Numbered from the stretch's first letter, positions 20,412 to 33,303 are shown. The stretch is 64,000 bases of DNA from Arctopsyche grandis (GCF_051622035.1 NC_135355.1:36313986-36377985), one strand, 5' to 3'. Program-made: numbers and translations. Notes: generated by a model from the letters alone, not told the origin.

Positions 20412-21454
20412 TTGATTTGCCGATTTTGTCGTGCGAACTATTTTATTTATACATTTGTCGTGTAATTTATTTTACAGCCGTGCCAAAAATATTTTGAATA
20501 TAAATAAATTAAAAGTATCAGAAATATAAAAGCATTCTAAGAATTATTTCAGAATTACAACCTTATAGAAGACAATTTAATAAATCAGCCTCGTTTTAGA
20601 AGATATAAAAAAATATGCAAATAAACATAAAACGTAGGTATATGTACATATATCAATTACAAACCGCAATCATGTGTATACTTGCAACAATCAACCAATT
20701 CAAACTAGACGAAATTGCGAAAAAAAGGGGATATCGACTTCGTCGGAACTGCCATAACAACCAATCTCGATAAATTGGCAAATTTATCTGGATTTAACAA
20801 CTATACAGATCTCGACATCACTGATAGACGATAGAAAATCGAAGACATTTTTCGATTTCGGCCAAGACTTAAACTCACAACCTCTCTACTGGTTAATAGT
20901 CGTTTAACTAGTGAGCTACTCTATGGCTCACTGGTCAAGTAATGTTTGTAAAGAAAGAAATCAAGCATACAATCATGAGTCAGAGCATATATGTACAACT
21001 ACAGGGCCACGGCGGGGGTTGCACATACAATCATATGTATGTATATCAGTGTTTGTCCAGTACAGTCACTACAGCTGATAGCTAGTATGATATGTAGAGT
21101 CACTGTGCATTTGATATGTAAACAAATAGCATATGACTATTGAAGTTCCGTAGCTGGAGTCGGAGTCGTTGAAAATCCAGCAATTTCATTACGCCAAAAG
21201 GTCTGCTTACACTGACATAGCACAGACCAGCAACTGCATTCATTTGTTCCGTAATATGTACGCGGCGTAGACGTAGCAGCAGTAGCCGACACGATATATT
21301 CATACTATACAGCAGTACATGTCACCGTAAACTATCAAGCAAAACAGATTTTCTTTGGCCACTGTGGAAATATTCACGAATAACGTGACGTCATAGTGGT
21401 GAGTGCACGCGGACTAACGAAAGTGCGCATTCGCATATGAATATTTTCGGAAAA

Positions 21455-21665
21455 GTCACTACCCTTGTCATACTTCTCACCCGCCTATTCCGCTTCATTA
21501 TGCCGAGCATACAGCGATCCATACTTCTTTGAATGCATTGGACTTTGTGTAGCATTTTGACGTTGAAAGTCCAAATTTCAGATCCATTCGTCATCACTAA
21601 AGGCCGGATAACCAAGGTGCCGTCTTGAAAAAACGGACCCAGAGAGTGCTGTGTATTGTTCATTG
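21455..21665 (-). pseudogene. RTE-like LINE fragment
   Basis: Minus-strand translation contains GSEIWTFNVKMLHKVQCIQR followed by SMDRCMLGIMKR, the same reverse-transcriptase C-terminal block as at 18139-18366. Confidence 0.65.
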
Positions 21666-21774
21666 CATTGTTAAAGGTTTGCCGAACGTTTTTTTTTTTG
21701 GACTCTAGCTTTGTAAATAGAACTAAACCGCCCCGATTCCTAGAGAAAGCACTGTGACTATCCGGTGTCTAGTC
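21600..21774. mobile_element. Diverged hAT MITE copy
   Basis: It retains AAGGTGCCG, GGTTTGCCGAAC and the right end GTGACTATCCGGTGTCTA found in the intact copies, with extra sequence inserted. Confidence 0.5.
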
Positions 21775-22342
21775 ATCTTCGGGCAAAGTGGCATTTTTTA
21801 TTTAAAAACGGTATTCTTTCGTCCCATTACACTCCATTCTATGTAATTTCATACGTATCTTTCTTTCTTCTTCCTTACTTCCTAACTACCTACAGCGAGC
21901 GCTGGCTACGTGTGGACCTCCTGAATCATTCAATAAATGCTGTGAAGCGACTTTGGCCTATCATTTGGATCCTGAACCCACCCCTACGCAACAATATTAA
22001 AACACATCAATCTGAAATACGTTGACCTATTTAATATTACACTCTTTAGTATTTAAAAGTTCACAACAAAGCTCGTCAACCAATGAGAATCGAGACATAG
22101 TCTACCCATTGCCAAGTAAACTAAAATGAAATATACACAACAAATTTTCACTTGACTGAGAGAAAAAAAAAACAAAATCAGCCGATCCCAAACTAAAAGC
22201 GCGCGGAGAACATATCCGTGACTGTCATCGCAACGGCCTTGAACCAAATAAACAATTAAAATCGGCAAACTACGACACACTCTAGATACATACATACTAT
22301 ACAGTATACGTATTTTGGGCATTTTGCTATTAATGCTTAATT

Positions 22343-22615
22343 AATAGAAAATTTAGAAGGATCTTCCTATCCCTTTGCCCATTTATTATGTGAAGAAATT
22401 GAGGGGATAAAACAGAGCTTGCAGTTTACCATAGGCGGTGTTTTTCCTGTCGAAACCAAGCAACTGCTTCTGTCTACTACTGTAAATAGTAGACAAGTGT
22501 GGATGCTGAAAGGTATTTTAGTAAATACAATATAATTGTTACCGATCGTCGCACAAATCTCAAAAAATAATCTGTAGAAATATGCTCCATGCTGAGTTTT
22601 AATAAATTTTAATTG
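22343..22615 (+). pseudogene. hAT-type transposase C-terminus, frameshifted
   Basis: One frame reads GVFPVETKQLLLSTTVNS. After a shift the next frame gives TSVDAERYFSKYNIIVTDRR, then a TAA, then SVEICSMLSFNKF. The ERYFSKYN...TDRR block resembles the hAT dimerisation region. It is broken by at least one frameshift and one stop, and no flanking inverted ends were identified. Confidence 0.6.
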
Positions 22616-24027
22616 GTATTATATTTTTATATTCATATGTTTTTTTCATTGAAATTGTAATTCCAAAACATTTTATAATTATTTCTAAATTGTTGTCTTG
22701 TCTTTAAATTGTATATATGTATATAAATTTTATTAAAATTCATCGAAATTTTTTATTATTTAAAATTACATTACTAAAATTGACAAAAATAGATGCCCAA
22801 AATATGTACGTGTCTCTAAGTATACGCCATCTTAGATGACCCATGTCGTCTCATTCTAATGCACATTACATTACATATAATAATAAATAATAAAAACCAT
22901 CCCAGTATTTTTAGTCTAGACGTGGGCAACGACTAAATGTGTCGGGGTCCAATTTGTTAACCTCATCCGGAAGCTTATCGCGCAAATCTGATTATAGCCT
23001 TGGATATTCATTTTAATTTGATGCAAACGGCCGCGAATACATCATCACTCGAAAGGTCCCCTTCGCATAACATAATTGTTACTTTCAATTGAAATCATCG
23101 TGACGATGCGCCTGGAAAAACGGTACACGCCGATAACGATCACTATTGGGCAAATTAAACGACGATTGTTATTATAATTACTATTTATATTAAATGATGT
23201 GTGTATGTTTGAGTTGAATTCTGAAACGAATACCTACCCAGAAGGCAATTAGCGGAGTGCTTTTCGAGTCTCGACGTGCGTGACCACATCACCGAAAATA
23301 GTCGTTATTGCGATTCCATAAGGACTATTTTAGAACACTCGATATCGTTTCGGAAATACATTTCGCGGTATTCCGGTACGCGGTGATAATGTGTGTGCAA
23401 ATATCGCGAATGAATGATCGTAATTGAATTATAAATGTGCAATTTCCGCCACGCGAATAGGAACTCGCAGACAGAGCAAATTTTTTTCTCCGAAAATATC
23501 GAGCAATTAAAATAATATACGGCGAATGTGCGTTTGGACAGCCCTGTTCTATTTCAGTTAGACTTGTTTTCCGATTTAATGCACGAAACGTGAGGATTAA
23601 GCATACATTCATTCATGTATTACTGCTTGATACATTTATTTTTGTTGGACTTAAAAAACCGTCATTTGATTTATTGACTACAAGTGATGCTATCCGGCGT
23701 CTCCCGGTAAATGGAAATGAAATGGAAATTAAATAAAAACCATGAAAAAAATTGTTTTTTGTATTAAATTTATTTAAATCGAAAACGTCTTTGATCCAGC
23801 CAACCATAAACGACTTTGACGACAGCCATTCAGAAACGAATTACATACGTCGTTTCGGTTTTATATATAAGATTATTAGTGTTTAGAAATCAATGTTTAT
23901 TTGAAATTTTCCAAGTCAAGAAAACGGAAGACTCAAGACGCAAACGCATAGAATCGTACGGCATGGCATGCCTTGGTTGACTCCAGTTTTAAATGCGCTG
24001 TCTTGTGTCATTGTTAATTCGTCAATC
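22616..24027. other. Mostly unique sequence, no gene recognised
   Basis: 22900-23620 has more CpG and fewer repeats than its surroundings, which could mark a regulatory region or a non-coding first exon; no exon is supported. Confidence 0.35.
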
Positions 24028-24135
24028 TGGAGTCACAAACCCAGGTCTGGCCAGCAGTGGGACTCTAGTGGGACTCAAACCCGTGACCATTCTGCTCGAA
24101 AGCATAATATGCTAACCACGGCGGCCCTGTCTACA
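24028..24135 (-). repeat. tRNA-derived SINE head
   Basis: On the minus strand a tRNA-like region has an A-box-like GTGGTTAGCAT and a B-box-like GGTTTGAGTCC, followed by the SINE body (CTGGCCAGACCTGGGTTTGT). Confidence 0.7.
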
Positions 24136-24159
24136 TATAAAAATTATAAAACAACAATA

Positions 24160-24501
<342 letters not shown>

Positions 24502-24530
24502 CGTATAACGATATTTTATATATGATATGT

Positions 24531-24700
24531 GGTTCGGTGATTAATGGTCACAAAGCGCTCGCCCAAAAGTCACTAAAATCTCTATAACGGAACATCTGGC
24601 AGCCGAAAAGTCCCATCATACTGACGATAACTATCATACTAACGAGAACTCATGGCAAACATTGTATTTGATATCGCAATGTGACTAATAATCAAATTAC
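24531..24700. repeat. Dispersed CGGTGATTA repeat
   Basis: CACTAAAATCTCTATAACGG and CATCTGGCAGCCGAAAAGTC also occur at 51470-51525 and 54200-54255; related scraps are at 52300-52420 and 53902-53930. Confidence 0.65.
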
Positions 24701-24797
24701 CATGATATGTCCATATGTACATATATATATACATGTATATATAAAGAGAATGAAGTCAATTTGAAAAAAAAATGTAAAAATATACCGATATCTAATA

Positions 24798-25618
24798 TAT
24801 AATTTGGAAAGAGACTTTGTATACATGTATGGGGTCTACGTGACTTGACAGAATGTTAAATTACAGAAAACGCAAATATCAGAATGCAAAGATCGAAAAT
24901 CGAAAGATCTTAAGTCGAAAGATAAAAAAAAATGGTGCATGGTAAACGGTACATACTCACTTAATTTTCGCGAGCAGGGTACAACAGGAACAAGAGGAAC
25001 ATGCTTTTCCTCCCGTATTCTGCGCGCGCACATTAACACGGGAGGAAAAGCATGTTCCTCTTGTTCCTGTTGTATCCTGCTCGCGCAAATTAAGTGAGTA
25101 TGTACGTGAGTATGTACCGTTTACCATGCACCATTTTTTTTTTTATCTTTCGACTTAAGGTCTTTCGATTTTCGATCTTTGCATTCTGATATTTGCGTTT
25201 TCTGTAATTTAACATACTGTCAAATCACGGAGACCGACATGTATGTAACCTTCGTTCTTTGGGTCGTAAATCCGTGACGTCATCGAACAAATAATTTGAT
25301 TTTTTTCAATTCAAAGGATTCGAAGTCCCTGGGGGCAAAGGCGCCGAGGGCGAAGCCGCCTTTGCGCCGGGGGGCGAATCCCTAGGCGGCGCAGTCCTAG
25401 GGGGCGAAGCCCTAGAGGGCGCAGGCGCCGGATTCTGGTATACCTACACATTATTTCAAAAGAGCCTTACTATATATGTTTGTTTTTTCGTGACAGTCAA
25501 TTTAATAAAATAAAAAAACAAATGAAAATTCAAATAAATTTAATAAAATGTTTACTACTAGATTAGTCACGTTTAAGCGGTTTATATTACAAACACCGAG
25601 CGAAGCCGGGTAATACAC
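24798..25618 (-). mobile_element. CCCGGCTTCGCTC-type element, interrupted by a foldback element
   Basis: Reverse-complemented, it starts with GTGTATTACCCGGCTTCGCT and AATATAAACCGCTTAAACGT and ends with AAAGTCTCTTTCCAAATTAT, the same ends as 43384-45475 and 56284-56510. The middle has GC-rich GGGGGCGAAGCC blocks (25325-25435). The foldback at 24832-25236 is inserted in it. Confidence 0.65.
24832..25236. mobile_element. Mutator-like foldback element, 405 bp, 9-bp target duplication
   Basis: A near-perfect palindrome with ~195-bp arms. ACATGTATG flanks it at 24823-24831 and 25237-25245. It starts GGGTCTACGTGA and ends TCACGGAGACCG. Long terminal inversions with 9-bp duplications are typical of Mutator-like elements. 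No coding content. Confidence 0.8.
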
Positions 25619-26849
25619 CTAGTTCTCTATAAAAATAAAAATAAACATTACCAATGAAAAGTGCCAAGGAGACATAATAAATGTAGGGCTCGGCGTTAAT
25701 AATGGTAAGCGACATATACAAATTTTTGATGAGAAAAAAAACGTTTAAAAAAATTGTTTACGTTCTTTGCGGCTATAAATGATGGCAGGAATAATCTGAG
25801 ATAACACTGCCATCTTTGGAACAATTTACGAATATCTGTTGTAAAAGTCTCATACCCATTTTTACACTAAAAATTAAATTAAAAAAAATTTGGCGTTCAC
25901 CATTTTTTACTGCCGAGCCATAAACACAAACATAATCTGAGATTTGATAAGAGTCGAACGAAATAAAATTACGAAAACAACTACATAGATGCAAACCTTA
26001 AGAGCCGACCGTGTTGACATTTGTCAAATTTGAAGTAGATAAGATATAATCATTGATTTTGCCATTCACAATGTAGTCACATTGCGTTTACGGTGACTGC
26101 ATTCGCCCAATTTTTCTTATCACACCCAACTTCACGTGCATACGTAAGCAAACTAAATACGTACATACATACAGTCGCCAAAGAACAAACTCTCACCGAA
26201 AGCAGCAGCATCTTGCCAAAATGCAATTCGCGGAATACTACGATGATGGAGTACATCGATTCGAGGGCGTTCCGAACGATTATACACACACCATTATCGA
26301 AACATGAATGGGTACGAATAGCAATCAAACGCTCAGGAATGATGCAGGTGACAGATCAAGCACAACCGGTGCGCTCTGTTAACCGGACGTGTAACACATA
26401 CTACACATACTACATATCCGTAACACAATATATCGAACGGTTCATCCTAATGTTAGACAAGTTCAACAATTGCAATCGGTTGAACCCTTCTTGCAAACCT
26501 ACGAGTGCATGTTTCGAAACTGTATTATATAAATTTAAGTTTGAACCATTGCGGCATTACAGGAGTCCCTAATGCGCCACAGTGGTCGAAAAAAATACAG
26601 ATGGATGAGAGATACACAGACCAAAAATACATTTATACATAATCATACATAAAAACAGCAGCAGATAAAGTAAAAATATCAAATAATAAAATACAAAGTA
26701 GGGAATTTCTTGCACCTATAGCCAGCACCAATATACGTACATATAAGAACCAGTTACAAATACAAAACATCCATGCGATGCCCAAATGGAAGAGAGAAAA
26801 TCAAAATTTCACTCATACATCTCATTCAATAATGAAAATAATGATGAGT

Positions 26850-27055
26850 GCAGGCTATCAGACAATCTCGAATTTCGCTGAATTGTATGAAATGCTGCAA
26901 ATATACAAATTTGACCATAAATGTCTCTGTGTGTGTTAATCGGTATGTATTTACTTTGTATAGTTCTAATACTTGTATGAAATGTACAATGTTTCTGGCC
27001 AAGAAGGCGCAATGGGGTTACCTGTTAGGCCTTCCCGGTATAAATTAACATAAAT
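26850..27055 (+). repeat. SINE body and tail
   Basis: Matches 63000-63150: ATCTCGAATTTCG, TGTCTCTGTG.GTGTTAAT, ACAATGTTTCTGGCCA and the GGCCTTCC tail hairpin. The tRNA head is missing. Confidence 0.65.
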
Positions 27056-27059
27056 TTGG

Positions 27060-28769
27060 AATGTCTTGCATTAATGTATGTATGTAAGTGCAAGAACAAG
27101 CCGTGAATAAAAAAAAACATCCCTGTGAGGCCTGAATGGAAGTGAGAAGATTAAAATTTACTCATAAATCACTTCGAATTATGGAAATAATGATGAGTGC
27201 AAACTATCAGACAAATAGGTTAAAGTAATTTCCGATAACACATGCAGGCTCAGCAGCAACGATTTCATTGAGAATTCGGATAGCTCTTGGAATAGGAGCC
27301 ATTCGATAAAGAACTGTGCGAACAGGAAGTACAAACCATCAAATGATGATGTCTATCACGCACATAATTATTAGGGACATAAAGTCCCAACTATTCCATC
27401 AACGACGGGCATGACGTATTACCACATACAAGCTTGAAAGCAAAACGAATTCAAGGGAATTAAACCCAAGCATACACGATAAGAAAGGAGTAGGATAGAG
27501 AAATGGGTAAGACCCCATACTATTTCCTATATAGAAAACGAAGAAATGCTTTTTGCACTTTCTCAATCATTAGAGGGTAATTTGCTTTTTTTACATTGTA
27601 CTCAAGTTCGCCCGATTCGCTTTATAGTTTTGAAACATACAGTGATAGAGGTACTGGGGGGGGGGGAGTGTAGAAATGTCGATAATTTTCGTTATTGAAA
27701 CAGTGTGTGTTAAACTTAGTCACCATTGTGAATAAAATTATCAAATGTAATATATAAAATACGAACGTCAACTGAACTTTAATTCGCCTAGGAATATGAA
27801 GTAATCGGTATTATTATCTATGTACATATATATTTCAAAACGTAATTGAAGTAATTATCATATCAACTTATGAATATTTATTAAATATATGTATATTAGC
27901 TGTAAGGTACGGAGAAAAAAATAAATCGCTCCAGAAAAATCTACCCAGAGCTGGATTCTGAACTATTTCAAGACATCTTCTGGGTTGAACTTAAGTACAA
28001 AATAGAAGGTCCAAGAAATCCTGTTAAAATCTTGTGTGTACTTGTTTATACAACTGGAGAAAGTTCTGCAATAACGATCTAAACCACGTAAGGAGTATAT
28101 TACATTGAGCAACTTGCATTAGTATTCTCACATTTTACGAAAAAACAATCAATGAAGTTAGGTTGGGAAATCGTGTGGGTTGGATCTACTTTTGCATAAC
28201 TGTCAATGAATTAAAAATAACAAGAAGAAACTACTTCTCAAAGTATGAGCTAGTAAGAGCAGAGCAAGAAAAATAAATAGATACTGTCCATCCGGTGTAG
28301 GATGGCAGTTATTGACTTTTGACAATTTCATTAGTACCACAGGATATTTTTAGATGTCACTGCGAAGAAACCAAAATTAATTTCAAGCCATAGCCTTAAA
28401 TACGAAGGAGCGCTCACCGGTGCGCTTATGACAATGAAGTGGCTAGAGAGGACCAAGTATACCACTGTAATTTGGGCGGTCTATCATATACATATATAAT
28501 TTCGCTATTCCGTCTGTGTTACTGAGATAACGCTCGCCGTACTATAATAGTCGTTTCGATATGACATACATGTGTACGTAAGCTAAACCGCTTCCAACAA
28601 AACGACTTAAGACTGCTATACGAATAATAACAAAAAAAAAACTACATAAGCTGTTCGATGCGAATGTTTCCGCTAAGCAAATACACCGAAATAATTTACT
28701 AATCTATTGAAAATTTATTTAATGAATGAATAAATTAATACTTCTATCGGTGTTTTATATTGTTTATAT
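27060..28769. other. Intergenic DNA, nothing recognised
   Basis: A run of eleven or so G residues occurs near 27656-27667. A short CGACTATTATAGTACGGCGAG match to the repeat at 24350 is seen inverted at 28530-28560. No exon found. Confidence 0.4.
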
Positions 28770-29119
28770 CGGTATCTGTGAAGGGCCCGAATGTGAAACG
28801 CCCGAAAACGCAAATATCGAAAATCGAAAGATGTTAAGTCGAAAGATAAAAAAAAGGGTGCATGGTAAACGGTACACACTCACTTAATTTGATACAACAG
28901 GAACAAGAGGAACAGGCTTTTCCTCCCGTATTAATGTGCGTGCGCAGAATACGGGAGGAAAAGCCTGTTCCTCTTGTTCCCGTTGTATCCTGCTCGCCCA
29001 AATTAAGTGAGTATGTACCGTTTACCATGCACCCTTTTTTTATCTTTCGACTTAAGATCTTTCGATTTTCGATCTTTGCGTTTTCGGGCGTTTCACATTC
29101 GGGCCCGTGCGGTAGACCC
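28770..29119. mobile_element. Mutator-like foldback element, 350 bp, 9-bp target duplication
   Basis: TGTTTATAT flanks it at 28761-28769 and 29120-29128. Palindromic arms share AACGCCCGAAAACGCAAATA and the GGAACAAGAGGAACAGGCTT block with the 24832 copy. The right terminus reads GGGTCTACC on the minus strand, as in that copy. Confidence 0.8.
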
Positions 29120-29128
29120 TGTTTATAT

Positions 29129-30224
29129 GTAGGTAGGTAGATAGTTTTTACCATTTTTTTTTTCATATTAATTAAGCAATTAAATATAAATATTAAATTT
29201 AAAAGGTATTTGAAAAAAATTCGACCGCGTGAGAGATCGAACTCATGACCGATGACAAATTTCTTTTAATTTTTTTTATTAAATAATTTAATATGCCAAC
29301 ACCCATGCGATGACATGTCATCGGTTACAACACTAGTAGTGTACTATAATAGTTGGCCAATTTTTTTAAAAGATAAAATAGCCATAATGCTCCTGCTGAA
29401 TGGTTCACTACTAATCGACAACAGTATATGAGCTAAATCCACCCAACCCAAAACCTATTCAATCGAATATACAAAACAGAAGCGAATAAAAATTCGAAAT
29501 TTCGATCGTGCATCTGGCGAAATTGAATTTTACCTCGCGAAAACATCCAAGATGCATAAAAAAGCACATGAGGAGCCCGGCAATAAATTCTCCCCACGGC
29601 ACTGAAGAATTTACGATTCGGAGACGGGCCAAAAATATGCGTGCGAGGAGCCGGCAGTGGATCGACAGTTTTATAAAGAAATCACGTCGCGTTTGGACCC
29701 CAGAAGATCCATCGGATTGACTCCTGCGAGACCTCCGCAAAACTAGAGCGCGATAAATCCGAGACCTGTCCGATTCCAAGCGACACCCAACGAATCGATA
29801 AGAAAGGGACGAAAACAAAAAAAAAAAGAAAGAAGGAAGAAAGTGAAACAAGCCGAATATGAACATATAAATTCGAAGCAGAAATATTTAAATGCAGGGC
29901 GAGGCGTGCAAAATTATTCATACCGGTCCCGAAAGACCTGAGCCTCGCGCGCTACTACTGTTCCGGCAAAGGTAAACTCTCAAAAGACCCCTGCTCTCTG
30001 CCTCACGACCTATTAATATTGCTGTATAGTCGCCGACTCGAACGCGCAATTTAAATCAAAGGATTAATTAATGAGAAAGTAGGGTCGGCGACGGACCGGG
30101 AGGGAACACATCCAGTGTCAGTTCAGACAAAGCCTAATCCGAAATGAAAACATATGGTAAATCAGACTCAAACTATGTATAATACTGACTGATGTGCTGA
30201 TCTGTGGGTCATGTGTCTGCGTTA
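29129..30224. other. Intergenic DNA, no recognised gene
   Basis: 29450-30130 is less AT-rich and carries an open minus-strand frame (135 codons at 29459-29866). It resembles no known protein, and its Phe-rich stretch comes from a poly-A/G run on the plus strand. I do not call it a gene. Confidence 0.35.
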
Positions 30225-30399
30225 GGGCCGGGCCGCACCATGCGACTTGCGAGCGACTTGGTTGAGGGCGACCAGACCAATGCATGCAGGTAGATGGGAC
30301 ATGCTACACCCGTCAACTTGTTTGTCGCACACATTCCCATACATTTTTTCGTGTCGCGCAACTAGTCAGCCGATAAAGTTGCACGGTGCGGCCCGGCCC
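30225..30399. mobile_element. PIF/Harbinger-like MITE, 175 bp, copy 1
   Basis: Inverted ends GGGCCGGGCCGCACC / GGTGCGGCCCGGCCC, with TTA before and TAA after. A 3-bp TWA target is typical of PIF/Harbinger. Confidence 0.7.
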
Positions 30400-30414
30400 T
30401 AATGGGCAGTTTAA

Positions 30415-30589
30415 GGGCTGGGCCGCACCGTGCAACTTTGTCGGCCGACTAGTTGCGCGACACGAAAAAATGAATGGGAATGTGTGCGAAAAACAAGTTG
30501 ACGGGTGTAGCATGTTCCATCTACCTGCATGCATTGGTATGGTCTCCCTCAACCAAATCACTCGCAAGTCGCACGGAGCGGCCCGGCCC
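30415..30589. mobile_element. PIF/Harbinger-like MITE, 175 bp, copy 2 (inverted)
   Basis: Same element as 30225-30399 in opposite orientation, separated by 15 bp. Followed by TTA. Confidence 0.7.
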
Positions 30590-30615
30590 TTAGCATTGCC
30601 TTGGCTTTGCATTAA

Positions 30616-30788
30616 CCATTTGAATGCTGACCAACGCCGATCGGCAGTTTGTCAACAAGTCCATGGGTCTGAAATACGCCGATGGACGTTTTTTTTTGAA
30701 TATGTAAAAATAAACAAAAATGCTACCCGCTGAGTCTTTCCGGGTAGCATTGAAAAAAAAATACATTGAACATGGGTCGTGTAATCTC
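30616..30788. mobile_element. piggyBac-like terminal fragment
   Basis: TTAA at 30612-30615 precedes CCATTTGAATGCTGAC, close to the CCCTTTGAGTGYTGAC ends at 33288-33303 and 35080-35095. The body (GTCAACAAGTCCATG, GGTAGCATTGAAAAAAAAAT) matches 32774-32942. It is cut by the hAT MITE at 30789. Confidence 0.6.
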
Positions 30789-30927
30789 TAGTCACCGGAC
30801 CAAGAAGGTGCCGCGTATTGTTCAAAGGTTGTAAATGCATTGTTAAAGGTTTGCCAAACCTTTTTTACAAAGGATTTACAACAATGGAACAATGGATAGC
30901 ACTGTCACTATCTTACCTCTAGTAATC
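30789..30927. mobile_element. hAT MITE copy
   Basis: Left end TAGTCACCGGACC and the same GGTTTGCC dyad core as 14133-14254; right end TTACCTCTA as in the 34024 copy. Flanks GTAATCTC / GTAATCAC agree at 7 of 8 positions. Confidence 0.7.
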
Positions 30928-30959
30928 ACTATCGATCACTGTCAAACTTATGTCAAAAG

Positions 30960-31160
30960 AATTGTAAATAGGTTTTTGAGCTCTGTTTCCTATTATGCTG
31001 TACATTAACATTAGAATAATATAATACTGTAATTACAAACAAAAATAAAATAAAAATTACAAAATAGAAAATGACCTGTAGATCAGTAGCTATCAAAATA
31101 GATAGAAGATGCATTGTGAACATAATTTAGGAATAATTTAAAGCATTTAAAAACAAAAAA
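30960..31160 (+). mobile_element. Jockey-like LINE, 5'-truncated 3' end
   Basis: It matches the 3' untranslated part of the copies at 63705-63895 (plus) and 59937-60130 (minus): TAGGTTTTTGAGCTC, GATCAGTAGCTATCAAAATAG, then AAAGCATTTAAAAA. Confidence 0.7.
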
Positions 31161-32740
31161 GGAACCTGTGTCAATAACAAAGATAAAACATCACCGAAAA
31201 CACTCCAAGAGGTGAGGTTTTGGGATGATCGCGACGCCACAGCATGCGATGATCGCGACGGCACAGATAAGCATGCTAGCGTTGTTTTCGCTATGTGCAC
31301 AAAAATAAGGCAATCTAAAACAAAACACGTACCGCGTTCGATTCTGTGTGCTTGCATCTTTGCCATCACACATGATTTCAGTCCTCCGCAAGATCCAAGA
31401 CAAGACAAGACCCAATGATCCAAGATCCAAAACAATACAAGAATTATAACTTTTCACAGTCCAAAACTTAAGTAGTTGAGTTTTAGTAAGATATTTTTGA
31501 AAATATTACGCATCCTAAGAAGCTTGATGCTCATCAAGATCAAAAAACTTCACCAAACAGACTATGCAAAATTTCGACAGTTATATAAACTTACAAAAGT
31601 ATGAAAAAGCACACTTGTAATGACAAATTAAACACAGGCAAGTATGTAGTATGAAACAGATAGCAGATAAAACTAGTCAAAGACTCTGAAATGGTACCCA
31701 AAAGAATATACACAGAAGAGAACCGAATGGAACCAAATGGTCAAACGTACCCAACACAAATTAGAACGGCAACGCATTGGAGGCCTTCGTCCAGCAACGG
31801 ATGACATTTTACAAAACGTCCGATGCACAGAGACGACTGAATCATGATGATCTCCTCGCATCGAGCTTGCGCGCACGCACGTCGCACAAATCAACTATGT
31901 ATGTATAAAAATTCCCGCAATAAAAACGGGTGAAAGCGCACACACATCTCGATAGTAAATACATATAAAAACCGCAAATTTTTAAATAAAACAACGAGAA
32001 AGGCACTCATAAGCCTGAAAGAAATAATACGAGAGTGAGTATTCCGCCGAGAATAAAAAAAAAAAACAACGGAAAGAAACGAGATCGTAGTCGACAAAAT
32101 ACGAGATGGCCACCGGCTGAATATCTTAAAAGCGAACCCTCACCCTCGTCCCAGGAATGCATTTATAGACCATACGTGAAATAATAAATGCACACGTACG
32201 TACGTATCTCCAGATACGGAAACGTGCATGCGTATTGTACGAGGCAGGTGGGTTCAGACAATAAAACATGCATGTGAGGTGTGTGTGTGCACTGCTGAAA
32301 ATTCTTTATCAGATTTGTGTACATATGAACATATGTGGCAATGGGTTCCTATACTGATATCAAAAACCGCTGATGTGACAGACACGACCTACATCACCTA
32401 CCACTTGTCCATCGTCAGGGAGAAAGTCGTACGAGACGCTTGCAAAACTTGCTGGATAAGAAGCATGCATCTGCTGGGTTGTCGGATAGATTATTTAACC
32501 CAGAGCATCGTAACCTCTGGATATTCGCGGCACACATTGTTTACGACTCGTAGAGTTTGTCAGCTACGTACATACATATGTATTTCATCGGCAGTCGCTA
32601 GTTATTCCGTAAATGCATAGGGACAAAACACCAACTAACACCGGTTTTCTCTCTCACACGCGATCTCACTCGCACGCATTAGGCCGAAGTGCTGTTCGGA
32701 GAACACATATTACCGCGGTGCACAGGCTACGATGCTCTGT
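31161..32740. other. Intergenic DNA, no gene recognised
   Basis: A ~65-bp block (CACTCGCACGCATTAGGCCG, 32668-32687) reappears inverted at 43030-43060. A 130-codon open plus-strand frame at 32228-32620 resembles no protein I know and has no splice or start support. Confidence 0.35.
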
Positions 32741-32769
32741 ATTAGAGAGTCTAAAAACACCTTTACAAA

Positions 32770-33303
32770 ACAACCTGTCAACAAGTCCATGATACTGAAA
32801 AACGCCGATAGGCGTTGTATTTTGAGCATGTACAAAGTAAACTACCTGCCAAGCCTTTACTAGCCTACCCTAAGATAAGAATAGTACCTGCTAAGCCTTT
32901 CCAGGTAGCATTGAAAAAAAAATGCATTGAACATCGGTTGTGTAATCCGTGTCAGTGTTTATAAAGACTGGTTTACACCGGAATTTCTGAATTTATAACC
33001 ATAGCAGAATTTCCCGATGGAAATCCCTAACTGTTGAGTATTTTAGATTGTGGCTTGGCATTTACGAAGAAGATGGAACTAGTTTTGGAAAAATGCATTA
33101 ATTAATAGACTTATTTTGTTTATTTTATATTGTTGCAAGATACATTAGAGAGTCTAAACACACCTTTACAAAACTCGAAATTCTCGGCGGTAGTTATCTA
33201 GGGTTTGTTTTGATTAGCTACAATTTTTATAACTGCTTTCTATTGGATTCTAAATTTTCAGCGTGGCGGGCTTTCAACAGAAAATACGTCAACACTCAAA
33301 GGG
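32770..33303. mobile_element. piggyBac-like element, left arm of an inverted pair
   Basis: It ends CAACACTCAAAGGG followed by TTAA (33304-33307). About 480 bp is repeated in reverse at 35080-35595, including GAATTTCCCGATGGAAATCC and CCGCCACGCTGAAAAT. No intact transposase. Confidence 0.6.

Noticed and set aside
26093-26572. 159-codon plus-strand frame
   Set aside because: Composition looks random (Thr/Ser/Tyr-rich) and there is no family resemblance or promoter context.
28834-29166. Open frames of ~100 codons on both strands
   Set aside because: Both lie within the palindromic foldback element, whose two strands are nearly identical.
29459-29866. 135-codon minus-strand frame as a membrane protein
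   Set aside because: Its Phe-rich part is the complement of a poly-A/AAG tract; no homologous pattern or splice context.
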